DNA of 64,000 bases from Ananas comosus (taxonomy: Eukaryota; Streptophyta; Magnoliopsida; Poales; Bromeliaceae), in NCBI RefSeq assembly GCF_001540865.1, contig NC_033637.1, forward strand, positions 460,463-524,462, read 5' to 3'. The notes beneath the pieces are model-generated. The model saw only the letters and a program-made list of their open reading frames with translations. It searched no databases and was not told the origin of the DNA. Positions 12,051 to 27,911 of the stretch are shown piece after piece (position 1 is the stretch's first letter; each line of letters opens with the position of its first letter). Made by a program: the position numbers and the translations under genes.

Positions 12051-13420
12051 TTGTTACCGTTCATTCACGCGTATTTAACGGCTCAGATTTAGTTTTTTTT
12101 GAATTGTGATCTGCAATAGCAGGTCACTTTGGAAGAGATACCGGTTATCAGGTACCTCACAAAAGGATATTTTTATATTTTAATATATAGGCAATTTAGT
12201 CATTTTACATCTACTATATTTTCAAAATTTTTATTTTTTCTTTGTTTCCTTTTTCTCTCTCTATCTTTCCTTTCATAATTTGGCATTTCACATAAGAAAA
12301 TTTTCAAATGATTTGACAATATGATCATTGAATTTAAACTTTAAATAGTAATATAAAATTCCTCTAATTTAAATTTCACTTTTAAATTTAAAATTTAATA
12401 TTATATTCAAATTTATATTTTAAAAATTTAAGTTTCATATAAATACTTTGAAATATGGTAAATAGAAATAATTGTTTGAATTCAGTCTTCTGGCTTAGGT
12501 TTGGTTTTGGGTTTCGGAAAATTGGTCAGTTTTGAATTTGGATATGGATTTTTGAAATTCGTCGAGTTCGAAAATAAGTTTTGTGATTGTTAGTCAGATT
12601 CGAATTCAAATTCCTAACTATTTTTTTTCTCACCAATAATTCTAATCTTTTTAATTTATATGTTTAAAATTATATTTAAAATATTTATTAGCTCTAACAG
12701 TTAAATTATCATTCTGTTTAAAATATTTATTATCTTTACCGGTTCCAAATTGTTCTTAATGTTATTCGGTTCAATAGGTTAAAATCAGATTCTTGATAGA
12801 ATAGGTCAAAGTCTGATCAATCAAATCAATCGGTTCAATCTAGTTTTTAAATCATTGAATTTAAAATTTAAATAGTAATATGAAATTCCTCTAGAGAAAT
12901 CTAGTTGTAGAAATCTTACTCTCTAAGTTTTTTATGCATTACGTTTTAAACTGGTGCGAATAAACTGTATTTTAAATCTTGGTAGAAATTTAGTTTTTAA
13001 ATAGTAATATGAAATTCCTCTAATTTAAATTTCACTTTTAAATTTTAAGTATTTAATTTTTAAAATTTAAATTCATCGTATTTAGAAATAAAACTATTTC
13101 TAAAATTTCTATAATTTAAATTAATGCATAATTTGAGAAACACTAAAACATTTAAAGTAGATTCCTAAATTAATGCCTAATAATTGCATAAATTTGGTTA
13201 ATCAATTAATTTCCTAAATTAGTGCTAATTAATGCATAAATTTAGGACCTCAATTAAAAGTTTCTTTAAATATTGTATTATTTAATTACCAAACTAACCT
13301 TGAATAAAATAATCTTTTTACCTGCTAAGTATTAAAGTTACATTTTTACCCTCTATTAATCAACGGTTAAGATCTTTTTTATTTTTATTTTTTAAAAGTA
13401 CCGAATCATTTCTCTATTCA
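12051..13420 (+). repeat. long inverted-repeat arm R2
   Basis: This arm is the reverse complement of arm L1, matched at both ends (inner: gttaccgttcattcacgc; outer: taaccgttgattaa on the opposite strand), and a direct copy of R1. The similarity to the left side of L1 continues weakly to about 13.42 kb (gaaatgattcggtac against gaaatgaattcgtgc). Confidence 0.75.
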
Positions 13421-14239
13421 GAATAGTAGTTCTATTCTGTAGTTTGGAATCTCATTTTTATTTTTTAAATTTCTGTAAAAGCTCTGATTTTTTTTCTCAT
13501 TATAATTGAAAGTATGGGGCAAGCCAAACAAACACAAGGGTAAGAACATGTTGGTCGCTCTCGAGTTTCTATCAGAGTATTTGTTTGAAAAGAGTTATTC
13601 AAAAAAAAAGAAAAGACGAGGGTTTTTTATTAAAATTTTCTTAATTGCTTGCTCGGCAGTGCAGCAGAACAAGGAAATTCCCATTAGCATTTCTGCAAAA
13701 ATTCTTCTTAATTCTGTTCGTAGAAAGAACTCCAATTTTTTGGAGGTTTGTGATTTGTTTGTATAGTGTATGGAAGAGGAAAATACAATTCTTGAGACTT
13801 TTGACTTCCAAACACAAGCGAAAGCCAAGTTCTGAGAAGGTGCTACAGCATTTTACTTACTTTCATCTTATATTACATTAGGAAACTAAAATCAAACATG
13901 CCCAGTACACACTTCGCGACTTTTGTTTATCTGCATTCAAATTCACACTTTCCTGATAAATTCTACTCATAAGAATAGTAAAGCTGTTCCAGAGACCATG
14001 CTAACCAATCAAACAAATCCTAGCACTTCAACAGAGTTAACACGCGACCAACCAATACAAAACTTCGCTGCTGAACTCGTTTTCAGACAAAATTGCATTG
14101 CACATACAGTTTATTGACAGCGATGGGCCCACGCAAGGTGAAAGATTCAAACTGCGAATGAAAGAAAGCAGCGGTAATGCAACCTACTAAAATTCATATA
14201 TGCCTACTAAAATTCATATATGCAATGCTAGGGTATATT
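13421..14239. other. spacer between the arm R2 and copy C
   Basis: No gene was recognised. Short open frames on both strands overlap each other and carry no motif. A 17-base direct repeat (cctactaaaattcatat) occurs at about 14183 and 14203. Confidence 0.4.
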
Positions 14240-16141
14240 CTACAAAGGGACCAGAATGGCACCTGCAAGAAAAGGGGCAGAGAGAGCAGCGGCACAGTGG
14301 CCGTGAGAGGTGGTGGCTGCTGCATTGTGTGCTCTAGTACTTCCTCCAAAGCGGTCACGGCCACGATCACGTGCGAAACTGCGCCCTCCACGTCCACCTT
14401 TCAGTGTTCTTCTCTCTACACGTGCGGCATTTCTCTTTCTGAATCATTTTGAATGTCCCTTAGCATTAACAGGTGAAATGCATTGTCTAACTGCTGTAAT
14501 CATTTTAAGGAGCAGATGAATTTCACAATAATCAGAGAAAGAAAAATGCTGAGGTAGAAAAATGAAAAAAAAAAAAAAAAATCAAACCCAGTCATAAATT
14601 CGTTTGTCTTTTTCAGTTCACAATTTGGACACTCAATTAACGTACATCTCGTTTGATTTCAGAATATTCCGTGAGTTTCCATTAGAATGGAACAGAATCC
14701 GGTCACCAAAAGAGCTGCAAAATGTTTTATTAGTCACATCAGATTATTGTTTTTTTTTTAGTTAAACTGTTGTAATCCCAGTTTAGTTCTAATGGAACAT
14801 AACTGATTTTTTCTCAACTGAACGATTAGTTGAGGATTTGAATCAACAAAAGTGAAGACTAGGAACCTATTTCAAATCCCTGAATTTCTCTGAGAAGTAA
14901 CAATGACTGAAGAAAACGATAACAATTTGGAATGTGAGCAGGATATATCGGAGACAATGCAGAAGTGCAAATTTTTCCTAGTAAATCGTGAGAGATTATA
15001 AAGTTAGCCTTAGCAAAGGAAACGAATCAAAGTAATGTAAAAGCTTCCCCGTAAAATATATTCTGAATATAGAAATTGGAAATTTATTATCAAAGTATAC
15101 CGCAGGGAGTTCAATGTCATGACATTTCTGTGCATAAAGAACTATCTGTGCAATAGGTAACTAATGATATAAAAACATGAAAAATTTGCAGATGTTCCTT
15201 TTTTCTTGTAGCTTTTGAAAGGGAAATTTGCGGATGTATTATTAAAGCAAACACTTTAAGCGGAAAAAATGGAGAATAGTATTTACAGATTTATCCAACT
15301 CAAGAGCATACAGATTTTAGAGTTCTTTTTCTTCTAAACGAATTTTAGAGTTTTACTTGAATGCAGCCAAAAGTGGCACCGGGAACAAGATTACATCACA
15401 TTTTATCGACATCTAAAAGAGCTATCAGAAATTAATTAACATTACCAACTGTTAAACCAATTAAAGAATTGAAAACTCCAACTTCGTTGTCCTTTTTCGA
15501 ATGATATCTTTAGACAGGAAACTCTGCAACATCAGGTATCAATTCAGGACTGAATAAGCATCACGAGTATTACTATAATTTTAAACTACTTGTAAACTAA
15601 GAAAAATAACATTTTTCTCTTTTATTTGGCCCTCAAAGAAAAAAAAAAAAAAAAAAAAAAAAAAACCTCATAAAATGTATAGCTAACAAGTAGTGTTCTA
15701 AGGATGTTTGTTCCATAAAATCTATAAAATTATATTATTATGACTTAACATTGACGATTTGCGTTAAGGCCAAGGTTAAGAGCAAACAAGGGTTCTTAAA
15801 ATCGAGCACGCTCCATGTTGCTTCGACTAAAGTTCTCATGAAACCAAATAATGTACACAAATCTCAACAGTTATTTCCGATAACGAGAGATCCTTAGAGC
15901 ATAGATTCCAACAAAAATCACAAACTCACATGCAACTTCAAGCATGAAACGAAAAATCTAATCAAAAGTTTACCAAATGAGCAGAGCCCAGTACCTGAAA
16001 CCCTAATCTCGGAGGCCTCATATGCGCCAATTGTACCGGCCTTGGCCGCAAGGAGGAAAAAGAAGAAGAAGAAGAAGAAGAAGAAGAAGAGTAATACGAG
16101 AGTAGTAAAGAGGAGGAGATTTTTCTTCTGTCGCTCACCAT
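14240..16141 (-). pseudogene. small secreted Gly/Arg-rich protein, copy C, frame interrupted
   Basis: Exon 1 is 15995-16141, with ATG at 16139-16141 and donor GTTTCAG|GTACTG. Exon 2 is about 14240-14479, with stop TAG at 14240-14242. In the frame that matches gene D, exon 1 encodes a leader with ten consecutive Phe, then LLAAKAGTIGAYEASEIRVSG. To connect the ATG to this frame one extra A is needed in the AGAAAAATC run. Exon 2 gives ERRTLKGGRGGRS, then an Arg/Asp-rich part, AAATTSHGH and a hydrophobic tail (AAALSAPFLAGAILVPL). Another slip is needed just after its acceptor. Intron 1 is about 1.5 kb. Splice signals and the overall plan are kept, so this is either a recent pseudogene or a gene with homopolymer errors. 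The function is unknown. Confidence 0.55.
16067..16090 (-). repeat. GAA/TTC trinucleotide run coding poly-Phe or poly-Ser
   Basis: About eight to nine tandem AAG units (plus strand) lie inside exon 1 of copy C. Read in the frame homologous to gene D they give a poly-Phe signal-peptide core. Read from the annotated ATG they give poly-Ser, which would not act as a signal peptide. Confidence 0.75.
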
Positions 16142-16949
16142 CTTAATTAGCTTCATAAAAGAAAGAGGAAAAGGGTCCAACATCGTATTTGGTAATTCCA
16201 CGGTGAAAGTGGGGTGGAGGAAACGGAGTTTCGGGGAAGAGGGAGCTTAACTCTTTAATTCTTTCTTCTTCTGGAGCCACTTTCTTTTTGGAAAGTTTTT
16301 TTTCTTTTAATGCTTTTCTGAATCAACCTTTTGGATTCTCCAATGACAATTTGATTCAGTCACTTTATAATTCAATGTGATCAACTGCTAATTCATTTTC
16401 ACTTTAATTATTTAATTTGGTGCGATTGAAACTCATGAATTATCTCTTGGAGAGACTTGAAACGGTGGATTAACTTTTTGTGCAAACATGTAGTTACTTG
16501 CACAATCAAGTTTCAGCAATCCCAACTTTTAATGGAGAAAAAGTTAATGATTCTTCTTCTTCTTTTTTTTTTTACCAAATTTAAATTAGTGGTTTCTTTT
16601 TTTTCTTTTTTTTTTTTGAGAGAAAGGTATGGAGCTATCTGTTTCGATTTTTAATTAGTTAGGTTTCAAAAAATTAAGCAGTTTAGAATTAACTCTACAC
16701 TATATTATTCAAAAAATGAATGTAATATAAAAACAGCTTCAGAGATATATATTAACACTTTTTTTTAGGGTTTACAGTGCCTGGTTTCACTCTTGCTCAA
16801 TCACATAAAACATCTCTCTGGAAACAAACAAAGAAAAAGAATGACTATACATGGTATGCATTCAGCAAACTCATCCTCCCCTGCAAACAAAACAGAAAGA
16901 ATTGCAACGTATCAAAGAATACATTCACAATGCTAACGAAGCATAAATC

Positions 16950-18041
16950 CTATACGGAGGCAATAACGGCAACCACGAAAAGAGAGGCGAAAACCGCGAC
17001 GGCCAAGGAGCTGTGAGAGGATGTCGTAGCTGCTGCGCGACTGTGAGAGTGGGCGGAGCCGCCTGTCGCCCCTGATACGGCAGTTCCGGGGGTCCTCCCG
17101 CCGCTTGATCCTCCGGAGCGTCCGCCACCGCGGCCTCCACCTTTCAGCGCTCTTCTCTCAGGTTGCGTGGTTTTTCTTCCGGAATCATCTTGCAGTTCTG
17201 CTGCAATAAGCAGGTGAAATGAATAATTAACTGATATCGTTGTTAGTTGTGTAACTGCGGCGAGCACTCATAGGCATAGACAAAATTCACGAGCAAAAGA
17301 GATAGAGAGAACAAACATGGCAAATAAGAACAGGAATGCATCAAGCCTCAGTTTATTTATTTATTTATTTTTTTATTTTGTTTAGCAATTTGATTCCGTC
17401 GGGTAACGACTTGTTCGATCTGAGAAAGTTTCATAAGGTATCAAGAGAACTTAATGGATCCAGGACAGCTGCAGAATGTTCGATACAAGTTTCGTGAGGT
17501 ATCATCACAACATAATTAATATAGGCAGGTTTTTCAATTGAAAAGTTGAAAAAATGTTCCATTGAGTTTCACCAGATTCTGCTAAAATAAGTTACAGACG
17601 AAGCCTAATTAAGTTCTCGTAGAACATTATGGAATATTTTAAAATCAAATAATACTTTCGTTAAGAAATTTGAATACACGCTGGTTGTGGAAATTGTGTT
17701 TCCGCGAGTATAAAGAAGGCTAAAGCACAGACTCCTACATAAACAACGAGTTAATGGGTAACTTCAAAAATTTGTAAAGTAATATTAAATCACAACCAAA
17801 CAATCTTCATGAAGAATCACAATTTGGATGCTACTCAACAGAGAGAGAGAGATCGATACACTAACCAAGACAATTTGAAACCAAAAGATTCGGGTAGGGA
17901 ATGGAAAGGATTATTACCTGAAACTCCAATCGCACGAGCCTCGGTGGTATTGAGAAGGAACGAGGGGAGGAGAAGGAGAGTTGTGAGAAGAAGAAGATGA
18001 AGAAGAAGAGTCCTAATGCTCGTGTTGTTGCTGCTCACCAT
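16950..18041 (-). CDS. intact small secreted Gly-rich protein with hydrophobic C-terminus (copy D)
   Basis: There are two exons: 17918-18041 (ATG at 18039-18041, donor TTTCAG|GTAATA, phase 1) and 16950-17197 (acceptor GCAGCAG|AACTGC). Together they make 124 codons including stop, a 123-residue protein. Residues 11-30 are Leu-rich (a signal peptide; cleavage is likely near TEARA, 33-37). A KxTxQPERRALKGG segment follows, then a Gly/Arg-rich run, a Ser/His/Ala/Thr part (SAHSHSRAAATTSSHSS) and an 18-residue hydrophobic tail (106-123). This plan fits a GPI-anchored wall or membrane-surface protein. That is inference; I do not recognise a named family. The acceptor is a NAGNAG tandem, so a form with one extra residue is possible. 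It heads a cluster of paralogues that all run in the same direction (copies C and A downstream). Confidence 0.7.
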
Positions 18042-18371
18042 CTTTTGTTGTAATGGCGCTTATGTTCACTCACCACGAGCATTTCTGTATCTTTATACAA
18101 ACGTACAAACAACACCCGAATCGGCGTTGTTTGGAACGGTTCCAATTTCGGAGAAAGAGGCTAGAAGCGACGAATTAATTTTGGAGAATGGGTTAATGGA
18201 TCGGGCCCTGTCTTTCGTTTTTTAAATTGTGTGTGTAATTGTGGAGGGTCGCACTTTTGAGCGAGTCTCTGACGGTAGCTTATACGATCGAGTCTCCAAC
18301 GCGGGTGGGTTGGAGGAGTAGACCGAAGCGATCAACGCGGTGCCCACGAACTGGATATGTTTTATCCTTAA
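18042..18371. other. upstream region of gene D
   Basis: No separate gene was seen. This is the likely promoter and leader of gene D (minus strand). It ends at the Helitron 3' terminus. Confidence 0.4.
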
Positions 18372-20186
18372 CTAGTGAAGGCCCGCACTTCGCGGCGGAA
18401 CGAAAAATTTATGTAATTTTTAAAATATTTTAAATAATTTTTTTTAATTTTTTAATTTTTAAATTTTTAAATTTAATTTAAAATTTTAAACTTCAAAATA
18501 TTAAAGAAAGAAAAAAATTAAAAAATAATTTAAATAATAATTAATTATATTATATATAATATTATTAATAAATTTAATTAATTAATTAATTTTATACATT
18601 ATAATTTAAATTTAAAATAAAAAATTTGGGAAGTAAAAGTTAAAATTCTCTCTGGCTCCCTCTCTCTCTTTTTCTCTCTCTCAGCGCCTCTCTCTGTCTC
18701 TGTCTCTCTCTCTCTTTCTCTCTTCCCTTGTCTCCCTCTCCCCACCCCCCGGTGCACCCCGCCAGCGCGCGCGCCCGCGCTGCCCCCGTGCAACCGCTCC
18801 TACGCCTCCCAAACCCCTCGGCTCGTGCCCGGTCGCGCCAACGCCCACCCTCGCCCACGCCGCACCCACGCCCTCGCGCGCCCTGCGCCGGAGCCCGGCA
18901 CCGTGCCCTCGCCGGAGGCCGCCCCCGCACTCCCCGCGACGCCGCCCCTCGGCTCGTGCCCGCTCGAGCTGGCGCCCACCCTCGCCCACGCCGCGTCCGC
19001 GCCCTCGCGCGCCCCGCGTCGGGGAGAGAGAGAAGTGGGGTGGAGAGAGGGAGAGAGGGGGAGAGAGAGTGAGAGAGAGAACCGGAGGACCCGCGCCCTG
19101 CGCGCGCGCCGAGAGATAGCGAGAGAGAGAGAGGGGGGGTGGGGGGAAGGGGCTGCCATGTGCGGGTAGCCCGCACCCCCCGCGTACGTAGAGAGCGCAC
19201 GCGAGAGTGAGAGAGGGAGCCGAGTGGGGTGGGGAGAGGGAGAGAGGGGGAGAGAGAGTGAGAAAGAGAGCCAGGCAGGGGAAGGGGGCCCATCGAAGCC
19301 CCGAGAGAGAGGGAGAACCGAAAAGGGGGGTGGGGAAGGAGGGAAGAGAGAGAGAGCGCCAGGTGGAGGCAAGGAGAGGAGAGAGAGATTAGGAGAATAG
19401 GGAAGAGAGAGAGAGAGAGTAAGAGAATATGAAAGAGAGAGAGAGGGCCCACAGCAGAAGGGGGGTGAGAGATCTGTTGCCATGTGGAATGGTGAATAGA
19501 AAGACATGACACGTATGATTTGTAGGAAGTGTCAAATTATATAGTTATAGATTTAGTATTGTTGTGTTAGTTGAGTGGTCGGTGAGAAAGTGTACTTGGA
19601 TAGGACAATTGTACTTAATTGAATATAAAATCTTTAATATATTTTTTTATAATATTAGTANTTTCTCTCTCTCAGCGTCGCTCTCTGTTTCTGTCTCTCT
19701 CTCTCTTTCTCTCTTCCCCTGTCTCCCTCTCCCCACCCCCCGGTGCACCCCGCCAGCGCGCGCGCCCGCGCGCCCGCGCTGCCCCCGTGCAACCGCGCCT
19801 ACGCCTCCCAAACCCCTCGGCTCGTGCCCGGTCGCGCCAACGCCCACCCTCGCCCACGCCGCACCCACGCCCTCGCGCGCCCTGCGCCGGAGCCCGGCAC
19901 CGTGCCCTCGCCGGAGGCCGCCCCCGCACTCCCCGCGACGCCGCCCCTCGGCTCGTGCCCGCTCGAGCCGGCGCCCACCCTCGCCCACGCCGCGTCCGCG
20001 CCCTCGCGCGCCCCGCGTCGGGGAGAGAGAGAAGTGGGGTGGAGAGAGGGAGAGAGGGGGAGAGAGAGTGAGAGAGAGAACCGGAGGACCCGCGCCCTGC
20101 GCGCGCGCCGAGAGATAGCGAGAGAGAGAGAGGGGGGGTGGGGGGAAGGGGCTGCCATGTGCGGGTAGCCCGCACCCCCCGCGTAC

Positions 20187-20226
<40 letters not shown>

Positions 20227-20589
20227 TGAGAGAGAGTTGTGGGGAGAGGGAGAGAGGGGGAGAGAGAGTGAGAGAGAGAGCCAGGCAGGGGAAGGGGGCC
20301 CATCGAAGCCCCGAGAGAGAGGGAGAACCGAAAAGGGGGGTGGAGAAGGAGGGAAGAGAGCGAGAGCGCCAGGTGGAGGCATGGGGTGAGAGGTCTGTTG
20401 CCATGTGGAATGGTGAATAGAGAGACATGACACGTATAATTTGTAGGAAGTGTCAAATTATATAGTTACAGATTTATTATTATTGCGTTAGTTGAGTGGT
20501 CGGTGAGAAAGTGTACTTGGATAGGACAATTGTACTTAATTGAATATAAAATCTTTAATATATTTTTTTATAATATTAGTATACAAAGA
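18372..20589 (-). mobile_element. non-autonomous Helitron
   Basis: On the minus strand the element starts TCTTTGTATACTAATATT and ends with a short hairpin (CCGC-GAAGT-GCGG), eleven bases, then CTAG. The flanks are A on the 5' side and T on the 3' side, the expected Helitron insertion between A and T. These are the family's hallmarks: 5'-TC, 3'-CTRR with an upstream hairpin, and no terminal inverted repeat or target duplication. There is no Rep/helicase coding sequence, so it is non-autonomous. The interior is a GC-rich stretch (Pro/Ala/Arg-coding in several frames) and long (GA)n/(CT)n tracts; this could be captured host sequence, but I cannot name a source gene. The interior is duplicated once (see next feature), with one N at the joint. 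Confidence 0.7.
18671..20580. repeat. tandem duplication inside the Helitron, joined at a single N
   Basis: Unit 1 is about 18671-19660 and unit 2 about 19662-20580. Both begin tttctctctctcagcg and end with the gagtggtcggtgagaaag ... ttataatattagta block. They differ mainly in one GA-rich insertion and small indels. Position 19661 is a lone N exactly at the joint. Confidence 0.9.
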
Positions 20590-21652
20590 TAAATAATTCT
20601 TTAATACCTAAATCCAATTTTTTTAAATAGTTGTTTATTTAGGATTTAGAGTTAGAAGGTAAAAAATCAACACCCAGTACAAATAATAAAAATTATTATG
20701 GATATACAAAGCACCTTCAAACCACCATTTCTAATGCAAATGATAAAAAATTTAGTAATTAGCATATGAGATTCTAGATTCAAAATATAGTTATTTTACA
20801 TTTTCAACTAAATTTATTTTTTAATAAATAAATAAACCAAATAACATATTATCTTTCTTTTTTTAAAAAAAAATTACGAAGCATCAGATCAAATTTGGAG
20901 GGTTATGTTTATTTATAATCTGGCAAGATGACAGCACAAACTTGTTTGGACAAATTTTTATGAAGAATAGAACTTCCACACCCCAAACGAACGGAATAAA
21001 ATTTGACACTAAATTTAAATTATTTTAAATTTGTAATATTTTTTCCAAAATATAACTAATGTTTAAAAGATAAAACAATCGAAAAATTGTTGGCGCCGAC
21101 ATGACCCGAAAATGTTTGGTTGCTTTTTCCCAGAAAAACCTCATAACAATCTCTAAATTCTTCTCACAAAAACAAAAATCTAAATTTCTTTCTATTCCCG
21201 GATCTCGCAAGAGCGAGATTCTGACCTAGAAAAAAAAAAATCAAATTCATAAAAATGAAAGGATCCATGAAAAACATAATGTTGCAGAAACATCTCAAAC
21301 TTGCCAACGGCAATAATCCCGGCCACTTTTCCGGGCTTCTAGACTACTGTGTGGAAACCAACATATCACATCACATCACCTGACCTGCATTAGAAATCTA
21401 TTTAAGAGGCGTATCGAGCATACAAGCAAACACACCCTGCTCCCATAAATTCGAATTATAAAATAAAAAAAATATCCAGGGATCAATTTCAAAAATTCTT
21501 TCTACTTCAATAATAAAATAAAATAAAATGCGAAAGCAAAATGGCAGTTGGGTTTTCCAAAATTAAAATGCAAATAACAGATCAAACCTAGCACAAAACA
21601 AAGCCTCACGTCTAAACAACATTTAGTGCTAAACAGCACACAGAACAAGAGT
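20590..21652. other. AT-rich intergenic DNA
   Basis: I see no gene or complete repeat. The right end is the probable 3' flank of the ubiquitin-eL40 gene. Confidence 0.5.
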
Positions 21653-23467
<1,815 letters not shown>

Positions 23468-23705
23468 CTCCCTCCGCCGCACCCGCTCTTCTCGCCAGTG
23501 TTTGTGTTAAACAAACCCTCTCCCATATTCATATCCCTTTTATATATCATCGCGTTATTGGTCTTACAATGAAATGACACAAATACCCCCCTTCAAACGC
23601 CAATGTTACGCACGGCTGTCCGCTCGGGTCGGTCCTTCCCCGTTAGTCGAAGGATCTTTGTTATTACTTCTCAATAAACAAAAAACAAAGCAAAATTTTT
23701 CATTT
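23468..23705. promoter_or_regulatory. upstream region of the ubiquitin-eL40 gene
   Basis: This is a short spacer between the ATG and the transposon-like segment. It holds a TATATA-like stretch (about 23548-23555), some 80 bases before the ATG on the minus strand. The leader may contain an intron; I cannot decide. Confidence 0.35.
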
Positions 23706-24140
23706 ATGGGCTGTTTGTTTATGAAATTAGACTTTGAATTAATTGGATCTTAATTAGGTAGAGTTCGAAAAAAATCTTCTCTTGTTTATTTTTATTAGGA
23801 GATAGATGACGTAAAATTATAATTTATATATAATAATAATAATTAATAAATAAAATAATATAATTTATTTTATATTATTAAAAATTTTAATTTAAAATAA
23901 CTAAAATATTTTTTTTACATAAATTATAATAATACAAAAAAAAAATATAAAATAAAAAGATATTAATACTAATTAATCTATTTTATTATATTTTAAATAT
24001 ACTACTAAATAAAAAAATAATTAATATCATAATTAAATATATTTAAATATAACTAGTTTTATCTATTATATTTTATAATTTTTTCTTCACATTTTTTTCC
24101 TTCGTAATTAACTTCACCTTCACCGAAACAAAAGAGACCC
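23706..24140. mobile_element. AT-rich MITE-like element
   Basis: The left end reads GGGCTGTTTGTTTATGAAATT. The right end, on the opposite strand, reads GGGTCTCTTTTGTTTCGGTG. The inverted match is weak but of the common G/C-start, GTTTG type. The interior is almost pure A/T. Boundaries are approximate. Confidence 0.4.
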
Positions 24141-24624
24141 TGCTGCTTTTCAAGACAGATCATTCTGTTAATTTATTCCACTTACGGAATAGATTTTAAC
24201 CTGCATTCAACCAAAATACTGGTATACATTAGAACAGAAAAGAAGAGCACGGTGGCATGTTTGTTTGAATGCTCTTTAATTTGCCTTTAATCTCATACCA
24301 TACAACCAAAGAGGACAAAAACCAAAAAACACTGCCGATCGAACCTTTCACCAAAAAGGCATAAGACATTGGGTTGAATAAAGCACTTCGCTCCAGACAA
24401 AGCAAATATTTTGGAACAGAAGTCCACGTCATACTACAAACATGTCTCAAAGCACATCATTTCCAAACATTTAACCAAACAAATTCAAATCTAACATCCC
24501 AGATAAACATCAACGAAACTGTCGCAGAAACTACAAAACTGTTCGCCGACAACTTGGTAAGAGCATAAAAACATAACATGGGAAGTCGTGCTCCCCCCAT
24601 ATAGATGTGATAGCGGGGATGCAG

Positions 24625-27301
<2,677 letters not shown>

Positions 27302-27828
27302 GCTTGCGGTGGGAACGGAGGCGGCGAAAAAGCTAGGGCTTCGTCCGAGGGAAGGATATAGCAAAACCCTAGTCGACTCGGGATATCGTCGGTAGCCCTG
27401 ATCCACGTTTATATAGTGGTACGTTAATGGACCATGGAATGTTTGTGGGCCTAGCCCACTTCCTTATTCGCTGAGGCCTGTTTCAGGGTAAAGTGGCTAA
27501 TCACTTTATGGTTTAAGGCCTGTAATTTGTCTTGTCACTAAATCTATGTTTACTGTTTAACGCAGCTGTGCTGCATTGCGAAGCTATCTATGAAGATTTT
27601 GAGGTTTTTTATATATAACCAATATTATCCACGACAGCTTGTGACATAAGCCAAGCCTTTTATTTCAGATGCGCTTTACGAAGTGAAATTTTGTTTCAGG
27701 TGAGCTTTTTTTAATTTGTTAAATGCATAATTTTAATGAAATAAAATAAAATTTTAATGAAATAAAATAAGAAAGATTGACAGCTGTGGCATAAAGCTTT
27801 AAAAAGTAAAATTTATTTGTTTAAAAAA

Positions 27829-27830
<2 letters not shown>
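27302..27830. promoter_or_regulatory. S14 promoter and leader region
   Basis: A GC-rich leader directly precedes the S14 ATG, with a TATATA-like motif at about 27410-27416 (ctatataaac on the minus strand), near 110 bases upstream. Further out are a direct repeat of ttttaatgaaataaaataa (about 27731 and 27753) and the tRNA. Confidence 0.45.
27823..27828 (-). terminator. Pol III T-run terminator of tRNA-Leu
   Basis: Six A on the plus strand (six T on the transcript strand) begin three bases beyond the tRNA 3' end. Confidence 0.8.

Positions 27831-27909
<79 letters not shown>
27831..27909 (-). tRNA. tRNA-Leu (anticodon UAG)
   Basis: On the minus strand this is a type II tRNA. The acceptor GACAGTT pairs with AGCTGTC (one G-U pair). 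The D arm is GCCGAGTGGTCTAAGGC. The anticodon stem CCAGA/TCTGG carries the loop TTTAGGC, giving anticodon TAG. A long variable arm (TCCGAAAGGG) and the T arm with box B GGTTCAAATCC follow. There is no intron. Three bases after the 3' end the minus strand has a run of T (plus-strand A run at 27823-27828), a Pol III terminator. CCA is not encoded. Confidence 0.96.

Positions 27910-27911
<2 letters not shown>

Noticed and set aside
18640..20456. Long open frames (up to 290 codons, several frames, both strands) of Ser/Leu/Pro/Arg-rich protein
   Set aside because: They come from (CT)n/(GA)n tracts and GC-rich filler inside the Helitron. All frames are open at once, there is no domain, and the two copies are a duplication.
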